DNA from: Bigelowiella natans CCMP2755
Taxonomy: Eukaryota; Cercozoa; Chlorarachniophyceae
Assembly: GCA_000320545.1 (NCBI GenBank)
Contig: ADNK01001404.1
Location: 1 to 41,525 of the forward strand
Length of the DNA: 41,525 nt
Direction: 5' to 3'
Program-made: the position numbers and the translations under genes
The notes under the pieces: generated by a model
Database searches by the model: none
Seen by the model: the letters and a program-made list of their open reading frames with translations, nothing else
What the model was told of the DNA's origin: nothing
Shown here: piece by piece, positions 23,269-33,584 of the stretch
Position numbering within the stretch: position 1 is the stretch's first letter
How the letters are laid out: every line of letters begins with the position of its first letter

Positions 23269-23377
23269 GAATTATGTACAATATCAGATTCATGACAAGG
23301 GAATGAAAGCCATAAACGAGAAGTTACCTGAAGTCCAAAAGTCGCGAGAGGGGAAAGAGAAGATTTCTGAGATATGA
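21568..23377 (+). CDS. Single-pass membrane protein with charged helical tail
   Basis: Eight exons: 21568-21670, 21836-21999, 22149-22191, 22347-22376, 22429-22533, 22848-22890, 23114-23168 and 23288-23377. All phases agree and give 210 residues. The N-terminus is basic (MQKKVVSRKSVAQIGPDRG), then Gly-rich and His/Asp-rich (QHHQRGGDIDDHDDHDPN, about residues 57-75), a possible metal-binding stretch. One hydrophobic segment, MFFVFVIVLASIYLF (about 115-130), is followed by a highly charged helical tail (EYKTITVQKKRAEMKK, IKSKIEQEHPELAEKQK). The pattern suggests a membrane-anchored coiled coil; which side faces the cytosol cannot be read from sequence. The acceptor of exon 6 (CATAAAG) lacks a pyrimidine tract next to it, though a long TC run sits about 35 bp upstream. 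I do not recognise the family. Confidence 0.65.
22232..22297. repeat. (TTC)n microsatellite in intron
   Basis: A long, nearly perfect TTC/TCT run lies upstream of the TTATAG acceptor of exon 4 of the membrane-protein gene. It could double as its polypyrimidine tract. Confidence 0.95.
22780..22814. repeat. (TC)n microsatellite in intron
   Basis: TC run in the intron before exon 6 of the membrane-protein gene. It is followed by (TA)n at about 23231-23265 in the last intron and by a long (GT)n at about 23552-23600 just past the gene. Confidence 0.95.
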
Positions 23378-23549
23378 TAATATGATTGTGCATTCTTTAA
23401 GCTTTGAAGGAGAGTTAGTAGTAGTAACAAACATTCGATGTGAGATGATTTACACATGGCGAGCATACTCACACCGTACCGAACCATCAACATCCATTTA
23501 GTACAACGAGCCCAGCTAGCCAGCGTGCCCTATCCGCACGTGTGCGTGT

Positions 23550-23602
<53 letters not shown>

Positions 23603-24279
23603 ACGATACCGGTCTACACTGCTGTGCCTACGGGCGGCTTACTTACGCATACAGCGGCTCTTATACTTTTTAACTAAAGACGCTGCTGCTACAGCATACA
23701 TGCTAGCATGCTGCTAGCTAGGATAATTAAAAAGTATGGTTACGATTGTAATCGTCGCGATAACAATCGAATCGTCTATGTCTAGCTACATAGTCATGCA
23801 ATAGCGTCACTGTTAATACGCACATCATGCATGTAATGTTGACCAGCTAGCCAGGTCCCGCCCGATATGTTATTCACTGCTGATCGATGTCGACTAATAT
23901 GAAAACATGGGCGGAAGAGCATACATCTGGATGTGCAGCTTTGCGCCGATGCGAGATCAAGCACAGCAGACCTATGCATGTACGACATGGTGAGTAGGTC
24001 TCATACTGCGGCAGCGTGCTGCTGCGAGAGGAGGATGGGATCGCTCATGGCGACGCAGCAGTGCAATGTGCGATGCTTCCATGCGAGGAAACGCACGTTT
24101 AGAAGCAATTTGTTGTTTGTGTGTTGACGTTTGTCGTTAATAATTAATGTACAATGCCATGTCAGAAGGATCTGTCATATAAAACTACACAATTAAAGGC
24201 CCGGTGATCACGACCACTACCATCATCACAACTACTCATTACAATTATCACAGAGGCTGTCTGCAAAGACAACTACGTC
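23378..24279. other. Convergent spacer with palindromic motifs
   Basis: This lies between the 3' ends of the membrane-protein gene (+) and the TRF-like gene (-). It holds a (GT)n run, one CATGCTAGCATG palindrome (23699-23710) and two copies of CAGCTAGCCAG (23513-23523 and 23844-23854). No supported coding exon was found. Confidence 0.65.
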
Positions 24280-25044
24280 TTAGCGGGACGCAGCAGCAGC
24301 CTTGTTCCGCATATTGCGCCATTTGTCCTTGAGGTCAACGGTTCTCCTGCCTGGGAAGCTGAACTTGGCCTTTATCCTCGCCCATTTGTTGGGCATCTCA
24401 CCATAGAGATCGAACCCCTCTCTCAGATCGGCCTCTTCTTTCTCTGACCACCTTCGTCGCTTCTTCTTCCCTTGCCCCCCCGCCGAGCGTTTCTGGCCTG
24501 CTCTGCTGCTGCTCCTCCTCCTCACCAGAGCACCGTGATTCCTTGCTTTTGGGCTCGCAAGCAGCCCCTCGTCGTATTTGTCCGCCTCCTCCCATGACAC
24601 CTCCTTGGCGTCGGGGTGTTCAAAGTCGTATTTGGAGCGCGATTCCACCCCAGCGCCAGGAACAGTAGCAGCGGCACCTGACGATAGTCGCCGTGCCATC
24701 TTAGACTTCTTCAAGATGCTTGGAAGAGGGTCCACCACCCTGGACCTGGAGTAATGGTGAGAAGGGGAGGGGAGAGGGGGGGTAAATAACGAGTCCCTCA
24801 CAGGTGATAGCTAGCTGCTGCGTAGTTCTTGCTTCTTCAAGCGAGAAAAGCGCCTTCATCGGTCGTGTTCATAGTCACAGCATGTGCGAAGGGCCACGCC
24901 AGAAAGTGCTCAGTTCATAGCAACAGCAAACGTGGTGACTGCTAGCTACTACTACTCCCACACTACTTTTACGAGTACAATCACTACTACCATACTCATC
25001 ACTGTTCATGTCAGTGCTAACTATGTATGCACACACACAAATTA

Positions 25045-25077
<33 letters not shown>

Positions 25078-25226
25078 CCACGTAATATTGGTGGTTCCTT
25101 CGTACTTGAATTGCTTGCTCTTCCTCTTCAGCTCCAAAGCTGCCACCGTATTTCGCTGACCCTTTGGCTAACAGAAAACGACAAACAGCATCAGAAAAAA
25201 TATGCACAACCCCTCCCCCCTTCCCC

Positions 25227-25292
<66 letters not shown>

Positions 25293-26627
25293 AAGATGGT
25301 GGAAGCTACCGCTAGATAATTCAAACTATCTATTTAAACATATCAAGTTCTTCTTATCGCGTATTTTGTTCGGATGTGCGTGTACCTGCTGATTCTCCTC
25401 TTCCTCATCGTTGCCGTCATCCTGATCAAATTCCTCGATATCTTCTTCTTCTTCCTCCTCCTCCTCCTCCTTCTCCTCATCATCATGGCGCTGTGCTTTC
25501 CTTCTGCTGCTACGCGTTCTGCGAGTGCTAGTCTCGACGATGACGTATTTGGTTGTGTCCTCTTCGGAAGAGCTCTTGTGGCTTGCTGCCGCGTCACTCT
25601 CCTCCTCTTTCTCCTCCTCCTCAACTTCAATTTGCTCGCCCTCGTCACTATCATGGTTACTATTAGAAGCTGGCCTTCCCGTCGCCCTGCCCCGCTGCGG
25701 GGCGGTCTTAGTCTTCTTCCTCTTCCTCATAACGCGCCGACTCCTCGCCTCATCTGTCCTGGTTGCAAGCCGTTGGTGCTTGTGATCTCCTCCAGCATTT
25801 TTTCTACTAGTTCTGCTTTTGCTGCTGCTGCTGCTGCTGCTGACAGCATTGTTCTTTTGCAGTTGTTGTTGCTGCTGTAAGATCTTTGTGGCCATATTGA
25901 GATAAGCACTTTTGTCGCGGCGGCGGCGTTGGAGTCCACTAGCTCCTCCGGCGTGGCGGTTGCTGCTCTTGCTGCTGCTGCTGCGGGCAGTACGAAGGTA
26001 TTGAAGGGTATCCTCCTCCTCACTAGAGGCATCCTCGCCTTCCGCTTCGATTTCCATATCTCTCTCTTTATTCCTCAACGCGCGTCTTCGTCGGAGCAAT
26101 GACTGATCCTTGGTGAAATCGAAATCATAGTCTTTCGTTGTCTGTTTCCCCCTCCTCCCCACCCTTCTTCCATCAGTATGTTCTTCTCGCTCAATATCGT
26201 TGTCCTTTCCTCCTTTCTCCTCCGACTCCTCGGCCACAGGCGCTTTTTTGCGCTGCTTTTCCATCACAGTCGGGATGCTAGTACTCGTGCTCCTTTTGCC
26301 GCCAACTTTCTTGGAGATGTCTGCGACCTGATGGGGGGAGGATGCGAGGAGGCGATGTTACGAGGAAGCTGCGAATGGGTGTGCGATATGTCCCAGCATA
26401 AGTTGTCGTCGAATAAATACCAACTATACGTCACGAATCATATCATTGTTATCATCAGTCTCCGACCCTTCTGCATGGCCTCTTAGAAGCAAACGCGTCC
26501 TCGTTTTCCACCTGTAGGCGAAGTAATTTAGCAAAATACATTTTGTGGATTTTTCCGAAAAACAGCGAAAGTAATGGTAGCATCCTCGCTCCCTATTACA
26601 TCTGTTAGCCCATATACATGTCAGTTA

Positions 26628-26668
<41 letters not shown>

Positions 26669-27418
26669 AAAAAAAAAGATATATACACATACATATGTTT
26701 AAATATTAACAATCAGCACCGTCTCCAGGTGTGAGCTGCCGATCTTGTCGCTGAGAGCACGCATGTACTTGTTCATAGCCTGGTAGAAGCCCATCCAGCT
26801 GTGGTTTTTCACAAACTGTTTTCCTGGCTCTTTGCCGTCAAGTTTCCGGTGGTGATAACGGAGAAGTTCCTTGACAGTGTCTTCCAGCACTTGCCGTTTT
26901 TCGCTGTCCCTCTCTCCTGACGGATCGAACAGTTGCTCCACTTTTCGCTTAAAAAGCTTCATGTCGTCTTCAAGGGGCAGGAGTGCCTGAGTATATGGTA
27001 GTAAAATGTAAATTGATGGTGGAATGTGTGTGTGTGTGTGTGTGTGTGTGTGCTCGTTTTGCCATATGCCCTCACAACCTAGCTATCCCCTTCTCTACCA
27101 TACATAATCTCTCCCACCACCTGCATCTTCATTTCTATCAGAAGAGAGAAATAAGGGGAGCCAAGATTCCGGGGAGCGTTGTCGGGCACCGCTTTCTCGT
27201 ACATCTCGGCGGCATCGGTAAATATGTAGTTCTGGATGAAGGACTTATCTTTGAGAACACGCTGGAACATGCTGATTTGAAGTCTTTGGATGATCTTCGG
27301 GTCAGAGAGCGTCGTATCCATTAGCTTCTCGCATGCTTTTTAAATTAGTGTGTCAGCATTACAGGTCTAACCTTTCTCTCTTTCTCCCCCTATCTCTCTC
27401 TCTCTCTCTCTCTCTCCC

Positions 27419-27495
<77 letters not shown>

Positions 27496-27894
27496 AATTA
27501 ATCGCCCCGCTCCCCTCCCTACCATTTCTAATTCCTTCCCTCATCCCGCAGGTTCGTTGACCACAGATGTGTGCTTCCACGTGCATGTGGTGTGCCCAGT
27601 TTAATGGTGACTACAAATTTCAAACGGGGGCATTTCTAATGGGAGATTCTACCTTCAATAATTTGATAGATCCCATGTTTGGCTGCGTAATCGACGAACC
27701 AGGATAGGACGAGGTGCTGCGAGTTCGGGATGTCCATCTCCATTGACATGATGCACTCAGCAACGAGGAGCTTGCCAAGTTTAGCCTTACAACGCCACGA
27801 AATATTTCAGAATGCGCTAAAAACATAACACGTTTTTCGCAGCAGACAACCAATTTCTTGATGAATTTCAGAAAGTCCCCGATGTTCCGAGAGG
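24280..27894 (-). CDS. TRF-like telomere-repeat-binding protein: TRFH-like region plus C-terminal telobox Myb (5' end unresolved)
   Basis: Exons placed 5' to 3': 27830-27894, 27653-27785, 27121-27335, 26720-26986, 26467-26511, 25386-26327, 25106-25167 and 24280-24745. They are in phase, about 730 codons. The start codon upstream of 27894 is not identified. The last 60 residues are a Myb/SANT repeat: [19 protein letters not shown] ... KWARIKAKF ... [23 protein letters not shown] is the telobox signature of TRF1/TRF2 and plant TRF-like proteins that bind double-stranded telomeric repeats. The first 230 residues are helical. Near their end, [20 protein letters not shown] resembles the last TRFH helices of vertebrate TRF1 (FFQHFSYNHMMEKIKSYV). 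Between them lies a long Ser/Glu/Lys-rich linker with Glu and Gln runs. The layout is that of TRF1/TRF2. The Myb call is strong; the TRFH call is moderate. It is transcribed away from Beclin across about 300 bp. Confidence 0.75.
25051..25290. repeat. (TA)n, (CA)n and (GA)n microsatellites in introns
   Basis: TA tract at about 25051-25077 in the last intron of the TRF-like gene. A CA tract (25229-25258) runs into a GA tract (25258-25289) in the previous intron. Confidence 0.95.
26629..26665. repeat. (CA)n microsatellite in intron
   Basis: A CA run lies in the TRF-like intron between 26511 and 26720. A matching (GT)n lies at about 27026-27052 in the next upstream intron. Confidence 0.95.
27391..27494. 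repeat. Long (TC)n tract in intron
   Basis: About 100 bp of nearly uninterrupted TC lie in the TRF-like intron between 27335 and 27653. This is the longest dinucleotide tract in the window. On the sense strand of the gene it reads GA. Confidence 0.95.
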
Positions 27895-28203
27895 CTTAGC
27901 GTGAGCGTAGCTTGATCTACATGTGGCAGAACGAGGCAACACCTTCGCTCCACGCTTTTTTCTTGATGGAAGTTTTCCCCAAGTTTTATTTTCTCGCGGC
28001 TTTCACGAAAAAACCGGCATTTCCTGTGAATTCCCGATAGGAACCGGTGGAGAGCGAACAGAAGAAAAGATTCTGACGCCTTCAAAGGGTGGGGGCGGGC
28101 GAGCCGAGCACTGTATCAAGCACATTCCATTGAATAGAGTGTGAGAGGAACACCCCTCTCTTGATCTTACTGGTTGAGGTACGAACAGAGCTAGACCCCA
28201 CTG

Positions 28204-31200
28204 ATGGCGGCCTCTGGGGAGCTGGAGCAGGTGTTTGTGTGCCAAGAGTGCCAAAGGGCCTTGAAGATTGTTGAGCGGAAAGGCGTAAAAGGTAGTGGAA
28301 TAGAGCTAGATCCTTCCTTTCTATATCGAATCCTTCCATTGTTCATTATATATCTGATTCTATCCCGCCTAAAAACTAAAAACTCGTGTTTTCTTCTTCT
28401 AAGACTCGACTCTTCAAGCTCTGAAAACTGGGGAGCTCCCCACCTACCTTGATGAATCTCACAAGAAGAAGGTAGAGAAGAGGCGTTACGTCTAAATTTA
28501 ATTCAAAATGGAAAATAATCTATTTTGGCCTGTCAATATGAGGAGATTGGAGTTTGGGAACGGGGAAGCTTCTTATCCTCATCGCAACATTCTCACCACA
28601 TTTTTAGGAAGGCGATGCGATTAAGCGTCTCGCGGAGTCTTTTGTTGTGCTCTCGGAGTCGAAGGTAACATTATAGTGTTTCACGAGGAGAAAGGGGGTT
28701 GAAATTGTGGGGCAAAGTGCTGATGTTCCTTTATTTTATTCTCTATCTCGAGCTCTAATCATCATATTCTTCTACAGGTTGTAAAGAGACCACCGGAGAA
28801 TGTTGTTGGGAACAACACCAACTTTCACGCCCAGGTACACTATCAAATCGGTTCTGTTTATCCTTAGTGTCCCATTCATCTGCCAACAAAGCTTTCAATT
28901 TGCGCTGATCAAATTTTACGTTCGTCCCTCAGGTGCAGGCCCTGAGTAAGATCTTCGAAGTCGTATCCGATAAGTGCCAGGTCGACTGCCCGCTTTGTGA
29001 CCAATGCAGCATCGATTTGCTACGACGACTCCGAGATAAGATCAGAGATGTGGAGGAAGAATGTAAGAGCTTTCAGCGGTGCATTGACTTGCTTAAGAAG
29101 GAGGATCTCGCTAAGCAGCACAACAGTGAAAAGGAAAAAGAGGTAGCATGAGTGTGCAGAGGGGTTGGCTTGTTTTATGCATTCTTCCTCCTCTTGTTGA
29201 CTGTCAACCTATCACATTTGAACTGACAGGAAGAGGAGCGGGAGAAGCTTCTTTCCATGGAGGTGCGACGGCAAATCGAGGAGATTCGGAAAGAAAGACA
29301 AAGGATGCGGAAGCAGACGAAACAGCTGGAGGAAGATTCCAAGAAACTTGACGAGTGAGTCCGTGAGTGCTTTGTGGTTTTAAGGAAGGCCCCCTCCCCG
29401 CCCCATCTCTGTCGTTGTGTATGCGTGTGTATCTGCGCATAACATTGTCGTTGATTCCTCTACTACCTTGCCTACTAGGTGTGAGAGGTTGTTTTGGGAG
29501 GAATACCAAGAGTATCAGCTGGAGCTTGCTGTCCTGCAGGACACACAGGGTGCACTCCAGCAGAAGATCGAAATTACTCAGCAACAGGTAGATAGGCAGT
29601 ACATAGGCCATCATCATCATCATCATCGTCTATCTATATAAGCAGAGTATCGTATCGTATCGTATCGTATCGTACCGTATGTAAGCCATTGCTGCTGATG
29701 TACCTCCTCATAAGGAAGGGATAGAACAAGAATGTCATGTTGGGTGATGATAGTTACGATGACAACGTCGGGAAGTTATTATCCGGCTACCCCTCCATTT
29801 TGATCTGCCATCATTACCGCCGCCATCGTCGTCGTCGTTGTGTTGCTGCTGTCCGTAAATCAACCCGTTTGCTAATCTTAGCCCACCCATTCTTCTTCTT
29901 CCTCCTCCTTCTCTTCCTCCTCCTCCTCCTCCTCCTCCTCCTCCTCCCTCAGCTGGAGCAGCTGAAGTACACCAACGTTTATGACGACGCCTTCTACATC
30001 TCCTCGAAGGGGCACTTTGGTTGCATCAATGGGTTCAAACTGGGGCGCACGTCCTCCGAGGTTCCTATCTACGAATATTTGTCATGCTGCCTTTGCTCTG
30101 TGCAGCATTATAACCCACCGTCTCCACGTTTACAAACACAAAGATTCTTGCGAAGTGCGCGTGTTTGATATTCTTCTCTCGCACTTAACTCTCCTCCTCC
30201 TCCTCCTCGTTTCCGTACATATGCAACGGCTAACTGTTGGTTATTATCTGCCATGAAGCCTGTTGGATGGGACGAGATCAATGCTGCACTTGGCCAAGTC
30301 GTTCTACTTCTCAGCAGCATCGCAAAGCAGGTGTTGATTCATCAAATATCAAATCGAAAGGAATGTTGTTCAGCACGAATGCGAACTGGCAGATAAGGGC
30401 GTATAACGTGTACATGGGTGTGTTTGAGTGAGTAGTTAATGATAATAGCTCATATCTCCTTCGTCGTTGTGCTCGTCTCGTCGTTCGGCAATGCTGTCGC
30501 ACAAACATCACCACCAAAGGTCCAGTATGAGTTCCAGACAGTGATACTGCAGCCACTAGGCAGCTACTCCAGAATAGCAGATCGTAATATTCACGTGTGC
30601 TGTGTTGTTATTTGATTAATTATCTATGTTACCATGAATGGTATTGCCTGATTCTTCACATTTGTATTCACAATCATCGAGTTGATTAATAACAACAATA
30701 AATGATGTCGTCGCAGTACGCGATACTACCGACCTTCACCACCACTCTCATCATCATCATCATCATCATCATTATCATCATCACCACCACTAACAACCAT
30801 CAGGCAAGAGTTCCCCAGAGATATTCAATGAACTCTATAACTACAGCTCCAGCGAATTCTTTATTAGACAAGGTCCTGCCTTGAATATCACCTTTCCTTT
30901 TTTCTTTTTTTAATTGGATAATGCCGATGATGATGATGATGGAACATGAGAAGAGGAGGAGAAGGAGGAGAAGAGAAGACTCGGAAAGACCAGAACGAGA
31001 AACATCCCAATTTTCTCGATGGTTACCGTAAAAGATGTATGTTTTTCTTCTCGCGGTATCACCATCCAACACTGTCCTCTACCACTCATCCCCACACTGT
31101 TACCTATCACCGGAAATGCATGCAGGCACGAGCAGCTCGAGCGCCGGGAAGCGCTTCAACACGGTCGTTTCTTTTCGGAGCATAATAACAACACACAACA

Positions 31201-31758
31201 GCATGTATCTTGAGATTGGGTTTATGCAAGTCAAGCGCAAACGCCAAGCTGATGCGATAGGGTGTGATGAAATGATAATGACGATGTACGAATTTATATC
31301 TACCCAAGGCGTTGAGCCTGCTGCTACGGGCAGTGAAGGAGCTGGGCGATTATGGCTCCAGAATCGATTCGTCCTTCAAGCTACCGAAAACGTAATAGCA
31401 GCTGTAACAGTATCATCCTCATTTCATCATCATCGTCATCATCATCGTCATCATCATCATCATCATCATCATCACTCCCTTCTTCTTCTGCCTTGTTCAT
31501 TAATTTGTTGCTTGCTTCTAGGATCTCCGGCGATAAGATTGAAGGATTCTCCATTCAGGCCGTTGCTGCGGAGGGTGATTGGACGAAGGTGTGAGTAGAG
31601 AAATACGGGGGGGAATAGTTTACTTTATTCTGTTGATGCCTATATTGATAACCACCACTCATCCTTTTCTCTATGTCCGTGTGCGCTGCACTATGCGCCT
31701 TGTTACTCAGGCTTTGAAGTATCTTCTCCTAGATCTTAAAGCCCTCTTAGCATGGTAG
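28204..31758 (+). CDS. BECN1: Beclin-1 / Atg6, class III PI3-kinase complex subunit
   Basis: Fifteen exons: 28204-28291, 28404-28471, 28608-28664, 28778-28834, 28933-29142, 29230-29354, 29479-29587, 29953-30060, 30259-30330, 30520-30583, 30804-30872, 31126-31163, 31309-31391, 31522-31588 and 31711-31758. They give 420 residues. Beclin scaffolds Vps34/Vps15 for autophagosome nucleation and endosomal sorting. The N-terminus has the family CxxC (FVCQECQRALK). A BH3-like segment (VQALSKIFEVVSD, 91-103) precedes CPLCDQC (109-115). A coiled coil spans about 116-240. The evolutionarily conserved domain starts at YTNVYDDAFYI, with GHFGCINGFKLGR, WDEINAALGQVVLLL, DKIEGFSI and WTKALKYLLLDL. The aromatic finger reads FFI instead of FFW and is followed by an extra Gly/Ser stretch. 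The TAG at 31756 ends the protein right after ...LLAW. A splice at TG|GTAGAG to 31921 could instead add about 13 residues. Confidence 0.93.
29645..29681. repeat. (TATCG)n pentanucleotide repeat
   Basis: About six tandem TATCG units (the last one variant) lie in the Beclin intron after exon 7. Confidence 0.9.
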
Positions 31759-32807
31759 AGAGGATTTTTTGGTTTTAGCCTGTACTTGTTTAGTTGTAGT
31801 CCCAGCAGGCACGAATGATGGCACTGAACGAAGCTTCGTCGTTGCTCTGTCCTGATCCTTTTGTTCTTTACGAATTGTTTGTTCATTATTATGATGCATA
31901 ATTCTTTTCATGTACAATCAGGTGTTCGCAGCACAGCGCATCTGGGTGGAAGACAAGATGATGATTCGATCTGGCTATGTAGTCAAGCGACGATTCGTCG
32001 TGCTAATGGTGTGTGTGTAACTTGTGTAGCTGTCCTCATGCTCAAGGGGCAACTTTTGTCAGCATTCTAGCATTGTGCTGATTTACATTTGGTCATTCTA
32101 GCATTGCATGCATGCTGCGTGTGCTTTGCGCGAATGGCAATGATGCATGAGATGTGCGTGCGTGTACAAGTCGAGTACATGTTCATTTTCATCCTGTAGC
32201 ATCTAGCTAGCTAGTTCAAATCGCGTACGCCAACATGTCTAGATGTGCATGCACGTTTGGACTTGCACATCATCCAGATAACTGGTGTACACACACCAGT
32301 AATCATTGCATCGCTTTGTTCAGCGACGTAATAATTACTGGTGTATGTACACCAGTAGGTAATCATTGCTGCATGTTGCATGTGCGTGCACGATGCATTC
32401 TCGCTTCTGTCTAGCTAGGCTAGTAGGCTTCACAGCGCACATGCGCACAGCTACCATGCAGACGGGTGACATGATGATGTGATGCAACATGCTAGCATGC
32501 CATCACAGCATGCTGATCGGCAGGCTAGCAGGGCGCACCTGGTGATGTAGGACAATCTAGCAATGCTAGCAATGGCCATGCTAGCATGACGATGAGATGC
32601 GAATGACAATGATGAGGAGGTGTGGGGGAGAATACGGAACACGGAGGAGTCGGGAACGGTGGAGCGCCGTGTTCGAGCATCACGGCCACCACCCATCCAT
32701 GCAGCTCATTTTGGTAAAATCGCCCAAATTCTCGACCAAACTCGAAGCTGCGTCGTCGACAACGCCACCCCCACCTTGCTCTGTGTGGAGACAATAACGA
32801 AAGAGCG

Positions 32808-32850
<43 letters not shown>

Positions 32851-32985
32851 AGGGGAGGGGGAGGAATAAGGAGAGGAGGAGGGGAGTTGGACAGGTGAAT
32901 GGAAGAAATTTATTTCTCTTCGTCCCTGAATTGCCTCACCACTTTGTGATGGTGGTGGTGTGCTTCCTCAGGGATTCTTCTTCGA
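31759..32985. other. Spacer with palindromes and twin hairpins
   Basis: This lies between Beclin and the small DUF3253-like gene, both on plus. It contains two CATGCTAGCATG palindromes (32488-32499 and 32577-32588), many CTAG/GCATGC words, two near-identical hairpins (32281-32300 and 32337-32356) and a (GA)n tract (32810-32847). An open stretch after an acceptor at 31937 (RIWVEDKMMIRSGYVVKRRF) looks protein-like but cannot be joined in phase to Beclin. Confidence 0.6.
32281..32356. repeat. Pair of near-identical hairpin-forming repeats
   Basis: 32281-32300 is ACTGGTGT-ACAC-ACACCAGT. 32337-32356 is ACTGGTGTA-TG-TACACCAGT. The arms are perfect inverted repeats. Both are followed by AATCATTGC, the second after an extra AGGT. 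The two copies start 56 bp apart. Confidence 0.9.
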
Positions 32986-33584
32986 ATGCAGAGGAAGGGC
33001 CGTAAACGCAAGAGCGTCGACGCGTCATCTACCAAAGCGGAAAGCCAGGTTAGGAGATCGAGCAGGCGGACTACACGAAAGGATACGTGCAAGAGGGGGG
33101 AGGATAAGGGCAAGAGCGGGGATGATAAGGGCAACGACTCCGTGAAAGTTGAAGTGGTAATGACAGTCGTGTTTGTTTCTCATCCATCCATTTCGTCCAT
33201 TCACATACCCCTCACCTCAGGACATAGAAGGAGCGATTCTTGGCCTCTGCAGAAAAAGGGGAGAAGCTAAAACATGCTGACCTTCGGAGGTTGTGCTCTT
33301 TCCTGCATCATTTTTCGTAAATACGTAACTATCGCTGCTGCATTCATTCAAAAATTCACCACCATTACCACAATGCTATCATTAGCATTGCCGCATCCCT
33401 ATTTACTGTCGTCTAAGATGAACCTTCAATTGTATAGGTGCCGCGAATCGTGCTGAAGCTCAAGGATTGGAGAAATTACATGAGTGAAACTCGAGAAGTG
33501 GCCAAAAAGTTGGCAAAAGAGGGCAAAATCGCTATTCTACAGAAGGGTAAAGTTCTGGACCCGAGCGGTACATCCATAATGTAA
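32986..33584 (+). CDS. Small basic protein with DUF3253-like C-terminal half
   Basis: Two exons, 32986-33156 (donor GTAATG) and 33438-33584 (acceptor TTGTATAG), join in phase to 105 residues. The first exon is Lys/Arg/Ser-rich (MQRKGRKRKSVDASSTKAE), resembling a nuclear localisation or nucleic-acid-binding tail. The second reads WRNYMSETREVAKKLAKEG then KIAILQKGKVLDPSG. This fits the second half of DUF3253 domains (W-R-x-x-M, V-x-x-x-A-x-x-L-x-x-x-G-x-I, QKGK-x-DP), small proteins of unknown function best known from bacteria. The first half of that domain, which usually carries a CPSEVA motif, is not seen. An upstream exon may be missing: an acceptor sits just before the ATG, at 32970. Family assignment is from memory of the motif. 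Confidence 0.55.

Noticed and set aside
31035-31598. A continuous 187-codon open frame across the Beclin region
   Set aside because: It is open by chance because of ATC/CAT repeats. Beclin homology (FNT/ALSLLLRAVKELGDYG) requires splicing out 31164-31308 and 31392-31521.
31937-32020. Open stretch RIWVEDKMMIRSGYVVKRRF resembling a PH-domain strand
   Set aside because: It cannot be joined in phase to Beclin, and no further PH-like exon follows before the palindromic spacer.
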